Shown piece after piece: positions 1 to 7,470 of a DNA stretch of 9,717 bases. The notes beneath the pieces were generated by a model. The model was not told the DNA's origin. It saw nothing but the letters and a program-made list of their open reading frames with translations, and searched no databases. Origin of the DNA: Trueperaceae bacterium. GTDB lineage: Bacteria; Deinococcota; Deinococci; Deinococcales; Trueperaceae. Position numbers and translations under genes: made by a program. The stretch is from contig SKSV01000161.1 of the NCBI GenBank assembly GCA_007122815.1, forward strand, positions 1-9,717, written 5' to 3'. Every line of letters starts with the position of its first letter. The stretch's first letter is position 1.

Positions 1-4
1 AGCC

Positions 5-1258
5 GTGAAGCGACCTCGGAGCGAGCGCACGATCAGCGTGGCGGGTACGGCGTTGTTCGTTGGCATGATGGCGTTGGGCTACTACTACAACGTCACCTTC
101 ATCCAGATCGGCTTGACCGACCTGGGCCGCAACCGGTTGGGCTTGGGCGCCGAGCAAGTGGCCACCATCATGGCGACGCTGGCGCTCGTGACCTCCGCGG
201 TCGCTGTCGTGGTTGGGCTGGTATTGATGCGCACCGGAGGCGCTCGAGACCTGATCCTGAAGCTTCGACTCGCCGCCGCCGTGGTCGTGGCGCAGACACT
301 GTTGACCGCCGTCACACCGCTAGTGACGAGTGCGCCGGCGTACCTCGCCTGGGTCCTCACGGCCTCGCTGGCGTTGGGTGTGGGAGTGCCCACCACGTTC
401 GGCTTGGCAGTCGACCTGGTGCCGGTGCGTTGGCGTGGTGCCTCGGCGGCCGCCATCACCGCCCTCGCGTACGTGGCCGCTCCGCTCGGCACCGGCGACT
501 GGAGCGTCGAGCACTTCACCCGCCAGATGTTGGTGGTCATGGTGCCGGGCTCGTTGGCGGCGCTGGCGCTGGCGTGGCGTGGTGGGATCCTGTTGACGGT
601 CTGGTCGAGGCAGCACGCACTGCCCAGCTTCGGCCGCGGACGCTACGTGCGCTTCACCCCGCGAGGTGTCGCGGCACCGCGAGGGCGCCTGATCGCGGCT
701 CTGGTGCTGATGTTCGGCGTGTTCTTCGTTGACAGCTTAGGTTTCCTTAGGTTGCTGGAGACGCCAATCTACATGGCGAACGCCTGGCACGCCGCCGAGT
801 TCGGGCCACGGCTTGCCATAGCGCTCACGCACGCTGTGGCAGCGCTCATCGGTGGAGTGCTGTACGCAAGCTTGGGGGAGCGGCACCTGCTCACCTGGGT
901 GTTCGGGCTCTTCGCGCTCGTTCACCTGATGTACGGGATCGATGCTCGCATGGGAACCGGCGGTGCGACGCTCGGGACTCCGCTCCTCTACGCGGTTGCG
1001 GTTAGCCTCTACACGGTGGTCAGCTTCTCCCTGTGGGCGGACCTCTCCACGCCCGACAGCGTGACGTTGAACGCGGCGCTTGGGGTCGCCTTGTCGGCCT
1101 GGACCGCTACTTTCCTCTCGACCGCGCTGGCGTTGCGTTGGGAGGCTGCCGGGGTCAGCCTGCGGGACCATCTCGCCAGCGTCGAGGCGATCGCTCTGGT
1201 CGGGTTCGCGGGTCTTCTGCTCGTAGCCTTGCTACCGAAGAGGAGGCCGGGTTCGTGA
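5..1258 (+). CDS. MFS-like multi-pass transporter
   Basis: This 417-residue, strongly hydrophobic protein has about twelve predicted membrane segments in two halves, separated by a basic cytoplasmic stretch around residues 195-220. Length and layout fit the major facilitator superfamily, so it probably moves a small solute across the inner membrane; the substrate is unknown. The first segment follows a short basic N-terminus and carries an aromatic run (GYYYN, about residues 25-29). The loop after TM2 (LMRTGGARD) does not show the usual MFS motif A (GxxxDRxGRR), and the second-half counterpart (YASLGERH) is also degenerate, so this is a divergent member. The GTG start leaves a normal N-terminus, but only four bases precede it, so an upstream start or an upstream operon partner cannot be excluded. 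The stop codon overlaps the start of the next gene (GTGA), implying cotranscription and coupled translation. Confidence 0.82.
   Translation: MKRPRSERTISVAGTALFVGMMALGYYYNVTFIQIGLTDLGRNRLGLGAEQVATIMATLALVTSAVAVVVGLVLMRTGGARDLILKLRLAAAVVVAQTLLTAVTPLVTSAPAYLAWVLTASLALGVGVPTTFGLAVDLVPVRWRGASAAAITALAYVAAPLGTGDWSVEHFTRQMLVVMVPGSLAALALAWRGGILLTVWSRQHALPSFGRGRYVRFTPRGVAAPRGRLIAALVLMFGVFFVDSLGFLRLLETPIYMANAWHAAEFGPRLAIALTHAVAALIGGVLYASLGERHLLTWVFGLFALVHLMYGIDARMGTGGATLGTPLLYAVAVSLYTVVSFSLWADLSTPDSVTLNAALGVALSAWTATFLSTALALRWEAAGVSLRDHLASVEAIALVGFAGLLLVALLPKRRPGS
1241..1246 (+). promoter_or_regulatory. Ribosome binding site for the bactofilin-like gene
   Basis: A perfect AGGAGG lies inside the 3' end of the MFS gene, eight bases before the GTG at 1255. 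It decides that start: the ATG at 1282 has no Shine-Dalgarno sequence in front of it, and the longer open frame reaching back to 1033 only shadows the MFS gene. Confidence 0.75.
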
Positions 1259-2256
1259 GGACTGCTCGCGCGTCGGACCGGATGAATCAGGGCCCGAGGT
1301 GGCGGCTGGCGCTTGTGGTGCTGCTGGTACTCCCGTTCCTCTACGCTTGCGACGATGGTTTGATCGAGCTGGCGCTCGTGTTCGGCGGTTCGTTGGAGGT
1401 GAGCGAGGGCACGACGCGGGAGGGCGCGGTGGTCGTACTGGATGGTTCGCTGCTGCTGCATAGCGGGTCGTCGGTGCGCGGGCCGGTGGTGGTGCTCGGC
1501 GGCATTGCCACCCTCGAGGGCACCGTCGAGGGTGACGTGATCGCCCTCGCGGGTGCGCTCCGCCTAGGTCCGCTAGCGCACGTCAAGGGTGACCTGGCTG
1601 CGGCCGGCGAGCTGGAGCGAGACCCTCTGGCACGGGTGGACGGCGTCGTGACGCTGGGCCCTGCGGTACCCGAAACCCTTTCGGGCGCGCTGCGAGACGG
1701 CCCTTCGAGCTGGCCCAACATCCTCGTGCGCGCAGCTTCGTTGGCGCTCTTGGGCACGTTGGCGTCGCGCTTCGCTGCGCGAGGGGTGGACCGGCTGAGC
1801 GAGGCGGTCAGGCGGCACACCCTTACGGCGGGAGCCTTGGGGGTGCTCGCGGTCGTCGTCGGCTTGGCCCTGCTGGTGGTGATGGCCTTCACCGTCGTCC
1901 TCATCCCGATCAGTCTCATGGGCCTCGTACTGGGGTTCGTTGCGGTCCTGGTCGGATGGTCGGCCGTCGGTATCGCCTTGGGTACTGGGCTAGCGCAGCG
2001 CTGGCTTTCTCCGCGTCCTGGTCGTCGCTGGCAACGGTTCCTCGCCGTAGCAGCGGGAGTGTTCGCGGTAGTGACGGTGCTGGGCGCACTCGAGCGCGTC
2101 CCGGTGGCGGGTGCGCTCATCGCCTTGCTCGTCACCGCGGTCGGATTGGGTGCGGGCCTCCTCACGGGCTTCGGTGCTCGCCGCTTCGTGCCCGACCCGT
2201 GGCCGTCGGAAGACCCGGTTCCGTCCGAAGGGCCGTTCCCGTCCGAAGGACAGTAG
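1255..2256 (+). CDS. Bactofilin-like polymer-forming domain membrane protein
   Basis: This 333-residue protein starts at a GTG overlapping the previous stop codon. A hydrophobic segment (residues 18-31) ends in LYAC, a possible lipobox with Cys32 followed by two Asp; the Tyr at -2 is atypical, so it may instead be a signal anchor. Residues 40-135 hold about five Gly/Val-rich repeats of 17-19 residues, of the type GDVIALAGALRLG followed by a small-residue turn and GDL. This is the pattern of right-handed beta-helix bactofilin/DUF583 (polymer-forming cytoskeletal) domains. The C-terminal half has about four membrane segments (roughly 153-175, 195-225, 228-250, 270-310). The tail is a Pro/Ser/Glu repeat. 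Proteins joining a bactofilin-like helix to a membrane block occur in several bacterial phyla, but their role is poorly known; scaffolding or envelope organisation is an inference. Coupling to the MFS gene suggests shared expression. Confidence 0.72.
   Translation: MRTARASDRMNQGPRWRLALVVLLVLPFLYACDDGLIELALVFGGSLEVSEGTTREGAVVVLDGSLLLHSGSSVRGPVVVLGGIATLEGTVEGDVIALAGALRLGPLAHVKGDLAAAGELERDPLARVDGVVTLGPAVPETLSGALRDGPSSWPNILVRAASLALLGTLASRFAARGVDRLSEAVRRHTLTAGALGVLAVVVGLALLVVMAFTVVLIPISLMGLVLGFVAVLVGWSAVGIALGTGLAQRWLSPRPGRRWQRFLAVAAGVFAVVTVLGALERVPVAGALIALLVTAVGLGAGLLTGFGARRFVPDPWPSEDPVPSEGPFPSEGQ
2203..2256 (+). repeat. Three 18-bp tandem units encoding PSE(D/G)P tail
   Basis: Three consecutive 18-base units (2203-2220, 2221-2238, 2239-2256) each begin CCGTCSGAAG and encode PSEDPV, PSEGPF and PSEGQ plus the stop. 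Units 2 and 3 share their first 11 bases exactly. The array forms the C-terminal tail of the bactofilin-like protein and ends with its stop codon. Confidence 0.8.
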
Positions 2257-2257
2257 C

Positions 2258-2283
2258 CCGGCCGTCGCGGTGGGCTTGGCCGG
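2258..2283. terminator. Possible bidirectional terminator hairpin
   Basis: Between two converging genes, CCGGCC (2258-2263) and GGCCGG (2278-2283) can pair as a 6-bp GC stem with a 14-base loop. There is no T-run on either side, so a standard intrinsic terminator is not supported. Position is the main argument. Confidence 0.25.
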
Positions 2284-2299
2284 CAGCGCGAACCACGCT

Positions 2300-4081
2300 C
2301 TAGAACGGCCAGACGACCAGGATCAGGGGCACGCTGACCGCCACGATGATCACCTCGAGCGGGAGGCCCATGCGCCAGTAGTCACCGAAGCGGTAGCCGC
2401 CAGGCTTCAGCACCAGGGTGTTCGATTGGTGCCCGATGGGGGTGAGGAACGCGCAGGAGGCGCCGATCGCCACCGCCATCAGCATTGGATCGAGGCTGAC
2501 CTCGAGCCTCTGCGCTACGTCGATCGCGAGCGGCGCCATCAGCACCGCCGTGGCGTTGTTGTTGACGAGGTCCGAGAGCAGCATCGTCGCCACCATCAGC
2601 GTCACCAGCACCCACACGGGCCGGAGGTCGCCCGTCAATGCCAGTAGGCCGTCGGCGAGCAGGGCCGTACCACCGGTCGCCTCCAATGCCGTGCCAACCG
2701 GGATCAACGCGGCAAGCAGCACGATGACGGGCCAATCGATGGCCTGATACGGTTCGTCGCGCTGAAGCACGTTCAGCAAGGTCAACAGGACCGCCGCTCC
2801 GGTGAAGGCGACGGGGGCCGGGGCGAGTCCCGTCATCACGATGGTTACGGCCGCCGCCATCGTAGCGGCGGCTAGCAGGAGGCGGCGTGGCCGCGCCACG
2901 CCGACGTCGCGGTCGGCCAGCGGGAGCAAGCGGCGCTCGCGGGTCAGGTCGGCGAGACGCTCGCTCGGCCCCTGGAGCAGCAACACGTCACCGCTTTGGA
3001 AGCTGACTTCGGCGAGGCGCCCGTCGACGCGCTTCCCGGCGCGGGCCACGGCCAGGACGTTGACGCGGTAGATGGTGCGCAGCGCTAGCGCTGCCGCAGT
3101 CTTCCCATCGAAGGGACTGTACGGCGCCACGATCACCTCTTGGACGCTCACCTCATCGTCCCCGAGGTCCTCGCGGCTGATCTCCTCCGCCGCAGCGAGC
3201 TGCAGGTCGGTGGCGTCCAGAAGGGCCTTGATGGCTTGCGTGTCCGCCTCCACCACGAGTACGTCGCCCGCCGTCACCCGCTCGTGCGAGCTCGGTGCCA
3301 GCTGTTTGGACTCGTCTCTGAGCACGCCGATCACGGTCACGTCCTCGCCTTCTGCGAGGTCTTCGATCTCCGCCACGGTCCGCCCGACGATCTCGCTCTC
3401 GGGGTCGACACGCAGCTCCGTGACGTAATCGGAGACGTCGAACAGGCGCTCGGACTCCGGTGCGCCGCGACGCCCCTTCGGCAAGAATCGCCAACCGATG
3501 AGGGTCACGAAGGCGACTCCGGCGAGGGCCACCGCTCCCCCGACGGGCGCGAACGCGAACATGGCGTAACCCTCTCCGAGCTCACGCGCGCGGTAGGCGG
3601 ACACGATCAGGTTCGGTGGCGTGCCGATCAGCGTCGTCAACCCTCCCAGCAGAGAGCCGAAAGCCAACGGCATGAGCGCGATGGCGGGGGAGTAGCCGTC
3701 ACGGTAGGCTTGTCGTAGCGCCACGGGGATCATGAGCGCCAGGGCCCCGACGTTGTTCATGAAAGCCGAGAGCACGGCCACGATGACCGTCTGGACGATC
3801 AACTGGCTTACCGGTCTGCCTTTCAGGGGGGTGAGCAACCGCATCGCAAGGTCGACCACCCCAGCGTTCTGGAGTGCTCTGCTGATGACCAGCACTGCCG
3901 CGACGGTGATCACGGCGGGATGCGCGAACCCTTCGAAGGCTCGGTCGAAGGGGAGGGTGCCGGTCGCGAGCAGTGCGAGCAGCGCCACCAGCGCGACCAA
4001 GTCGTAGCGCCAACGGCCCCAGACGAACAGCGCGAGCGTCAACCCCAGAACGGCGAAGACCGTGATCTGATCGTTGCTCAC
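2300..4081 (-). CDS. SLC13/DASS-type permease with two RCK_C domains
   Basis: This 593-residue inner-membrane protein belongs to the ion transporter/DASS (SLC13, CitMHS-like) group. Residues 1-200 and 395-593 are membrane halves. The first half holds FMNNVGALALMIPVA (107-121) and the hairpin motif GTPPN (153-157); the second half repeats these as NNNATAVLMAPLA (507-519) and SNT (553-555). SNT-type motifs bind Na+ and the anion in characterised relatives. Between the halves lie two RCK_C/TrkA_C-type domains (about 219-300 and 310-385), which in related proteins bind regulatory ligands. The substrate is probably a dicarboxylate, sulfate or another anion and cannot be fixed from sequence. The GTG at 4079-4081 was chosen because it gives the family-typical short N-terminus before TM1; the frame stays open further upstream, and no clear Shine-Dalgarno sequence is present. 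The gene is divergent from the diguanylate cyclase gene and convergent with the bactofilin-like gene. Confidence 0.88.
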   Translation of the reverse strand: MSNDQITVFAVLGLTLALFVWGRWRYDLVALVALLALLATGTLPFDRAFEGFAHPAVITVAAVLVISRALQNAGVVDLAMRLLTPLKGRPVSQLIVQTVIVAVLSAFMNNVGALALMIPVALRQAYRDGYSPAIALMPLAFGSLLGGLTTLIGTPPNLIVSAYRARELGEGYAMFAFAPVGGAVALAGVAFVTLIGWRFLPKGRRGAPESERLFDVSDYVTELRVDPESEIVGRTVAEIEDLAEGEDVTVIGVLRDESKQLAPSSHERVTAGDVLVVEADTQAIKALLDATDLQLAAAEEISREDLGDDEVSVQEVIVAPYSPFDGKTAAALALRTIYRVNVLAVARAGKRVDGRLAEVSFQSGDVLLLQGPSERLADLTRERRLLPLADRDVGVARPRRLLLAAATMAAAVTIVMTGLAPAPVAFTGAAVLLTLLNVLQRDEPYQAIDWPVIVLLAALIPVGTALEATGGTALLADGLLALTGDLRPVWVLVTLMVATMLLSDLVNNNATAVLMAPLAIDVAQRLEVSLDPMLMAVAIGASCAFLTPIGHQSNTLVLKPGGYRFGDYWRMGLPLEVIIVAVSVPLILVVWPF

Positions 4082-4223
4082 GCTGCAGGCTACCGCGAGA
4101 GGTGAAGGCACGAGCTGGTGGACGCACCGTGCAGTGCGGGAGATGGTGGACTTGGACGGAGCGAAGTAACCTGTGCTGTCAGTGGGGTGAGTTGGGTCGG
4201 GGTGGGCTGGAGAGGAGACCGGT
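4082..4223. promoter_or_regulatory. Divergent intergenic promoter region
   Basis: These 142 bases separate the start of the minus-strand permease from the start of the plus-strand diguanylate cyclase and must hold promoters for both unless either is read from further away. No convincing -35/-10 pair was found on either strand. Weak elements are TTGGAC near 4152 (plus) and a short palindrome GCACCGTGC at 4124-4132. Shared regulation of the two genes is possible but not shown. Confidence 0.4.
4213..4217 (+). promoter_or_regulatory. Ribosome binding site supporting a TTG start
   Basis: AGGAG lies six bases before the TTG at 4224. There is no ATG or GTG at a suitable distance in frame, so this site is the evidence that the cyclase gene uses a TTG start. 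Confidence 0.65.
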
Positions 4224-6584
4224 TTGGCGGTCACGGACGTTTCTGACGGCCCCTTGCACGAACTGGTGCTGAGTCTGTCGGCGCGCCTCGCGAGCCTCCT
4301 CGAGGAGGACGTCGACGAGGGGGTCGAAGAGGCCCTCGCGGTGGTCGGGCGCGCCACCGGCGTCGATCGCGTCTACGTGATGCTGTTCGACCACGAGCGT
4401 GAGACGTTCAGCAACACGCATGAGTGGGTGGCGGATGGAACTAGCTGCGAGCGCGACCGCGTGCAAGACAGCCCCATCGTCTGGATGGCTCCCTGGATGG
4501 AGGCTTTCGCCTCTGGGGAGGCCGTTGCCATCGAGCGACTCCCTGATCTCCCGGCGAGTTCGAGCGAGCTGCGGCGTGAGCTCGAAGACCAGTCGATCCG
4601 CTCGGTGTTGTGGGTCGCTTTGCCTGGGCCGCATCGACCTCTCGGCTTCATCGGCTTCGACGCCGTGCTCGAGCAGCGGAGCTGGGCCCAGGTCGAGGTC
4701 GACCTCTTGCGGGCCGCCGGCAACGTCATCGCCGGGGCGCTCGCTCGTAAGCGCGCAGCCGTCGAGCGTGACCAGGCGAGCGCGCGGCTGCGCGCTCTGG
4801 CCGAGTTGGTCCCGGGTGCCGTGTACCAGATGCAGGAGGAGGCGGATGGTCGACTCTGGTTCCCTTACGTGAGCGCCGCCGCCAAGGAGCTCGTGGGGAT
4901 CGACCTAGAGGAGCTTCGCCGCGACGGGAGGCGCGTCTTCGAGCGCGTGCATCCCGACGATGTCGAGCGCCTGATGGCCGGCGTGAAGACGTCTCGCGAG
5001 GAGCTACAGCGTTGGCGCGAGGAGTTCAGGGTGCACGACGCGAGGCAGGGGGTGAGGTGGCTGAGGGGCCACGCCACTCCAGAGCGTCTGACCAGTGGCG
5101 CCACCGTCTGGCACGGTGTCCTCATCGACGTCAGCGATGAGGTCGCGCTGGCGGAAGCCTTGCGGGAGAGAGAGCGGGTGCTGCGCCGCATCACTGAGAC
5201 GCTGCGCGACATAGTGGTGCTTACCGACGCCGAGTTGCGGGTCAGTTACGTGAGCCCCAGCGTGAGTCACGTTCTAGGGTACTCGGTCGACAGGGTCCTC
5301 GGTGAGCAGCTCAGCGGTTTCCTTCCCGCGTCGGAGCTCGTGGAGGCCGAGCGACTCTTCGCGAGCGGGCTCCGCGACGGCGACGGACGCACCCTAACGC
5401 ATCGCGTGCTCCACGCCGATGGCAGCGTCCGCTACATGGAGACCCTGGTTCACCTACTCGACGAGAGCGAGGGAGACGCGGGCGCGGTCTTCGCTGCACG
5501 CGACGTGACTGAGCGCGTGGAGCAGCAACGCCGCCTCGAGCAGGAGGTCCGCTTCCGCACCGCGCTGGTCGAGCTGACGAACGACATGCTCGGGCAGTCT
5601 CTAGACGAGCGCTTCTACCAGCAGGTGCTCGAGCGCATCATCGACCTGGTCCCAGACGCTCAGGGTGGCAGCTTGTTGCTGCAGGACGACGACGGCAGCT
5701 TCCGCTTCGCCGCAGCTGTCGAGTTCGACCTAGAGGTCTTGGGGACGATCCGGCTGACGCCCGAGGAACTGGGTCCGCGCTCACCGTCGGTCGAGCGGAT
5801 CCACGTGCATGAGACCGACGGCCGCCTGAGTTCCGAGCGCCTGCAGGTGTTCGCTCGCGCCGGCCGGCTGAAGGAGATCCGCACCACCTTGTCCGTGCCC
5901 ATCACTGCGGGAGGTGTGCCCCGCGGCTACATGAACCTGGACAACTTCGAGACCGAGGACGCCTTCGCGGAGGAGTCCCACGAGATCGCCGAGGCGCTCA
6001 CCGCACAGGTGGGGATCGCGTTGCAGAGGCTACAGCTCGAGCGCGACCTGGATGCCGAGAGGCGCCGCTACGAGCGCCTGGCCAGCCACGACCCTCTCAC
6101 CGGTCTACCGAACAGGCGACTGTTCCAGGATCGGCTCGAGCAGGCGATCACCCGGGCGCATCGCCGGCGCAACGACGTCGCGTTGATCTACGTCGACTTG
6201 GACGCCTTCAAGGACGTCAACGACACGCTCGGTCACGACGTCGGTGACGAGTTGCTCATGGCGACGGCGGAGCGCCTCGTGGCGACCTTCCGGGCAGAGG
6301 ACACCGTGGCGCGTCTCGGTGGCGACGAGTTCGCTGTGGTGCTGCACGACGTGGGTGATTTGGATGCGGCCACCACGGTGGTGCAGAAGCTCCTGGAGGC
6401 CATCGAGACACCCTTCGTGCTGCGCGGCCGAGAGGTGAGCGTAGGGGCGAGCGTCGGCATCGCCATGTACCCGTGCGACGCCAGCTTCAGCGAGGGGCTG
6501 ATGAAGGCCGCCGATACCGCCATGTACCGCGTCAAGCAGAACGGCAAGAGCGGTTTCGCCTTCTACTCCGAGGGCTCGAAGTGA
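4224..6584 (+). CDS. Multi-sensor diguanylate cyclase (GAF-PAS-PAS-GAF-GGDEF)
   Basis: This 786-residue protein should make cyclic di-GMP from two GTP. There is no signal peptide or membrane segment, so it is cytoplasmic. Domains in order: GAF-like (about 15-175), short helical linker, PAS (about 192-315; ends with the PAC-like WHGVLIDVSD), second PAS (about 323-435; ends VFAARDVTERV), GAF (about 445-610), and GGDEF (about 615-782). The GGDEF domain shows DPLTGLPNR at 623-631, an intact catalytic GGDEF at 699-703, and RAED at 690-693. RAED lies five residues before GGDEF, the exact spacing of the RxxD inhibitory I-site, so product feedback inhibition is expected. There is no EAL or HD-GYP phosphodiesterase domain. 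The four sensor domains imply input from small ligands, redox state or light, but no ligand-binding residues can be assigned. The TTG start is supported by AGGAG six bases upstream. The stop is followed at once by an SDR gene remnant. Confidence 0.93.
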   Translation: MAVTDVSDGPLHELVLSLSARLASLLEEDVDEGVEEALAVVGRATGVDRVYVMLFDHERETFSNTHEWVADGTSCERDRVQDSPIVWMAPWMEAFASGEAVAIERLPDLPASSSELRRELEDQSIRSVLWVALPGPHRPLGFIGFDAVLEQRSWAQVEVDLLRAAGNVIAGALARKRAAVERDQASARLRALAELVPGAVYQMQEEADGRLWFPYVSAAAKELVGIDLEELRRDGRRVFERVHPDDVERLMAGVKTSREELQRWREEFRVHDARQGVRWLRGHATPERLTSGATVWHGVLIDVSDEVALAEALRERERVLRRITETLRDIVVLTDAELRVSYVSPSVSHVLGYSVDRVLGEQLSGFLPASELVEAERLFASGLRDGDGRTLTHRVLHADGSVRYMETLVHLLDESEGDAGAVFAARDVTERVEQQRRLEQEVRFRTALVELTNDMLGQSLDERFYQQVLERIIDLVPDAQGGSLLLQDDDGSFRFAAAVEFDLEVLGTIRLTPEELGPRSPSVERIHVHETDGRLSSERLQVFARAGRLKEIRTTLSVPITAGGVPRGYMNLDNFETEDAFAEESHEIAEALTAQVGIALQRLQLERDLDAERRRYERLASHDPLTGLPNRRLFQDRLEQAITRAHRRRNDVALIYVDLDAFKDVNDTLGHDVGDELLMATAERLVATFRAEDTVARLGGDEFAVVLHDVGDLDAATTVVQKLLEAIETPFVLRGREVSVGASVGIAMYPCDASFSEGLMKAADTAMYRVKQNGKSGFAFYSEGSK

Positions 6585-6686
6585 CCGCCCGGCATGGGAT
6601 CGTGTGCAACGCCGTGGCGCCGGGCAAGATCGTCACTGGGAAGCCGGGGCCAGCTGATGGTGGACGGCGGTTGGATGGCTAGCTGA
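6585..6686 (+). pseudogene. Short-chain dehydrogenase/reductase (SDR) remnant
   Basis: Frame 2 just after the cyclase stop reads ARHGIVCNAVAPGKIVTGKPG. This matches the SDR segment after the catalytic helix, where (H/Y)GIxxNAVAPGxxxT is highly conserved and leads to the substrate-binding loop. From 6648, in another frame, the sequence reads GQLMVDGGWMAS then TGA (6684-6686), the canonical SDR C-terminus (TGQxxxVDGG). In intact SDRs these motifs lie about 50-60 residues apart; here they abut, so an internal block is deleted and the frame is shifted. The Rossmann N-terminal half with TGxxxGxG and the YxxxK catalytic pair is absent. No start codon or ribosome binding site serves it. It must be a decayed fragment rather than a working enzyme. 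The following bases (6687-6804) show no further SDR sequence and no clear promoter. Confidence 0.8.
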
Positions 6687-6804
6687 GTGGGCGCTAGCGA
6701 CGGCCTGAGACCCCCGGAGTTCAGCCGAGTGCGCGACGCGACGCGAAGCCGCGCCGGTGATGCTGCATCCTGGGGATGGGCTACCGGGGAGGGGGGAGGT
6801 CAGG

Positions 6805-7470
6805 ATGAGGTTCAGGGACCGTAACGACGCTGGCAGGCGCCTCGCGGCGTCCTTGAAGCACTTGGAGGGGGAGCGACCCGTGGTGGTGGCGCTGACCAGG
6901 GGGGGCGTGCCCGTGGCCGCTCGGGTGGCGGAGGAGCTTTCGGCGCCGCTTGCGACAGTCAGCCCGAGGAAGGTCGGTCATCCTTGGCAGCCCGAGTACG
7001 CGATCGGCGCAGTGTGTGAGGATGGACCGCTCGTGGAAGCCGAGGAAGACCTGCGTGGGTTCGATCCTGCCTGGTTGCAGCAGGCGGTCCTGAGCGCACG
7101 TCAGGAGGCGCGGCGGCGGCGTGAGGCGTACGGCGGCACGCCGCTCGAGAGCCTGCTGCGGGGTCGTACGGCTGTGGTGGTGGACGACGGCCTGGCGACG
7201 GGGGTGACGATGCGTGCCGCGCTGGGCGCTGTTCGCGAGGCCGGCGCCGAGCGCACCGTGGTGGCGGTGCCCGTTGCGCCCGCGTCGACCGCGGAGGCGC
7301 TTCAGGGCGAAGCGGACGAAGTGGTTGTCGCCCACCTTCCGGAGCGCTTCATGGGAGCTATCGGTGCTTACTACGACCGCTTCGATCAGGTGGCCGACGC
7401 GGTGGTGGTGCGTGAACTACGGGATGCCGAACGGCGCGACTCCGACAAGAGCCTGACGAGCTCCTCCTGA
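6805..7470 (+). CDS. Phosphoribosyltransferase (COG1926-type)
   Basis: This 221-residue cytoplasmic protein has a type I phosphoribosyltransferase fold. The PRPP-binding motif VVVDDGLATG is at residues 124-133, with two adjacent Asp followed by the GLATG phosphate loop. An N-terminal ALTRGGVPVA (about 29-38) is the usual region binding the pyrophosphate side. The segment RKVGHPWQPEYAIGAVCEDG resembles the RKxGxPxxPExAIGA block of the uncharacterised COG1926 group, so the base substrate is unknown; a salvage-type transfer from PRPP is inferred. The ATG at 6805 was chosen because GGAGG lies just before it (6795-6799) and the N-terminus then begins with the family-like FRDRxxAGRxLA; an in-frame ATG at 6757 lacks a ribosome binding site. 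The last 28 codons overlap the antisense 3' end of the antitoxin gene, and the tail after VVRELRDAE looks like non-family extension. Confidence 0.88.
   Translation: MRFRDRNDAGRRLAASLKHLEGERPVVVALTRGGVPVAARVAEELSAPLATVSPRKVGHPWQPEYAIGAVCEDGPLVEAEEDLRGFDPAWLQQAVLSARQEARRRREAYGGTPLESLLRGRTAVVVDDGLATGVTMRAALGAVREAGAERTVVAVPVAPASTAEALQGEADEVVVAHLPERFMGAIGAYYDRFDQVADAVVVRELRDAERRDSDKSLTSSS

Noticed and set aside
1033..1254. Upstream extension of the bactofilin-like frame
   Set aside because: It overlaps conserved MFS membrane segments, reads as Arg/Gly-rich shadow sequence, and the GTG at 1255 has a perfect AGGAGG.
1341..2165. Long minus-strand frame opposite the bactofilin-like gene
   Set aside because: The Ser/Thr/Arg/Pro-rich product mirrors the codon pattern of the plus-strand gene and has no recognisable domain.
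4082..4357. Upstream extension of the permease frame on the minus strand
   Set aside because: It runs across the divergent promoter region and antisense to the cyclase GAF domain; its composition (Ser/Thr/Arg-rich) is that of a shadow frame.
6473..6682. A 69-codon plus-strand ORF taken as a small protein
   Set aside because: Its first half is a shadow of the GGDEF domain; only the part after about 6580 carries meaning, as the SDR remnant.
6678..6698. Two GCTAGC hexamers 15 bases apart after the SDR remnant, considered as insertion target duplications
   Set aside because: Each is a self-palindrome, one is simply the MAS codon run, and no transposon sequence lies between or beside them.
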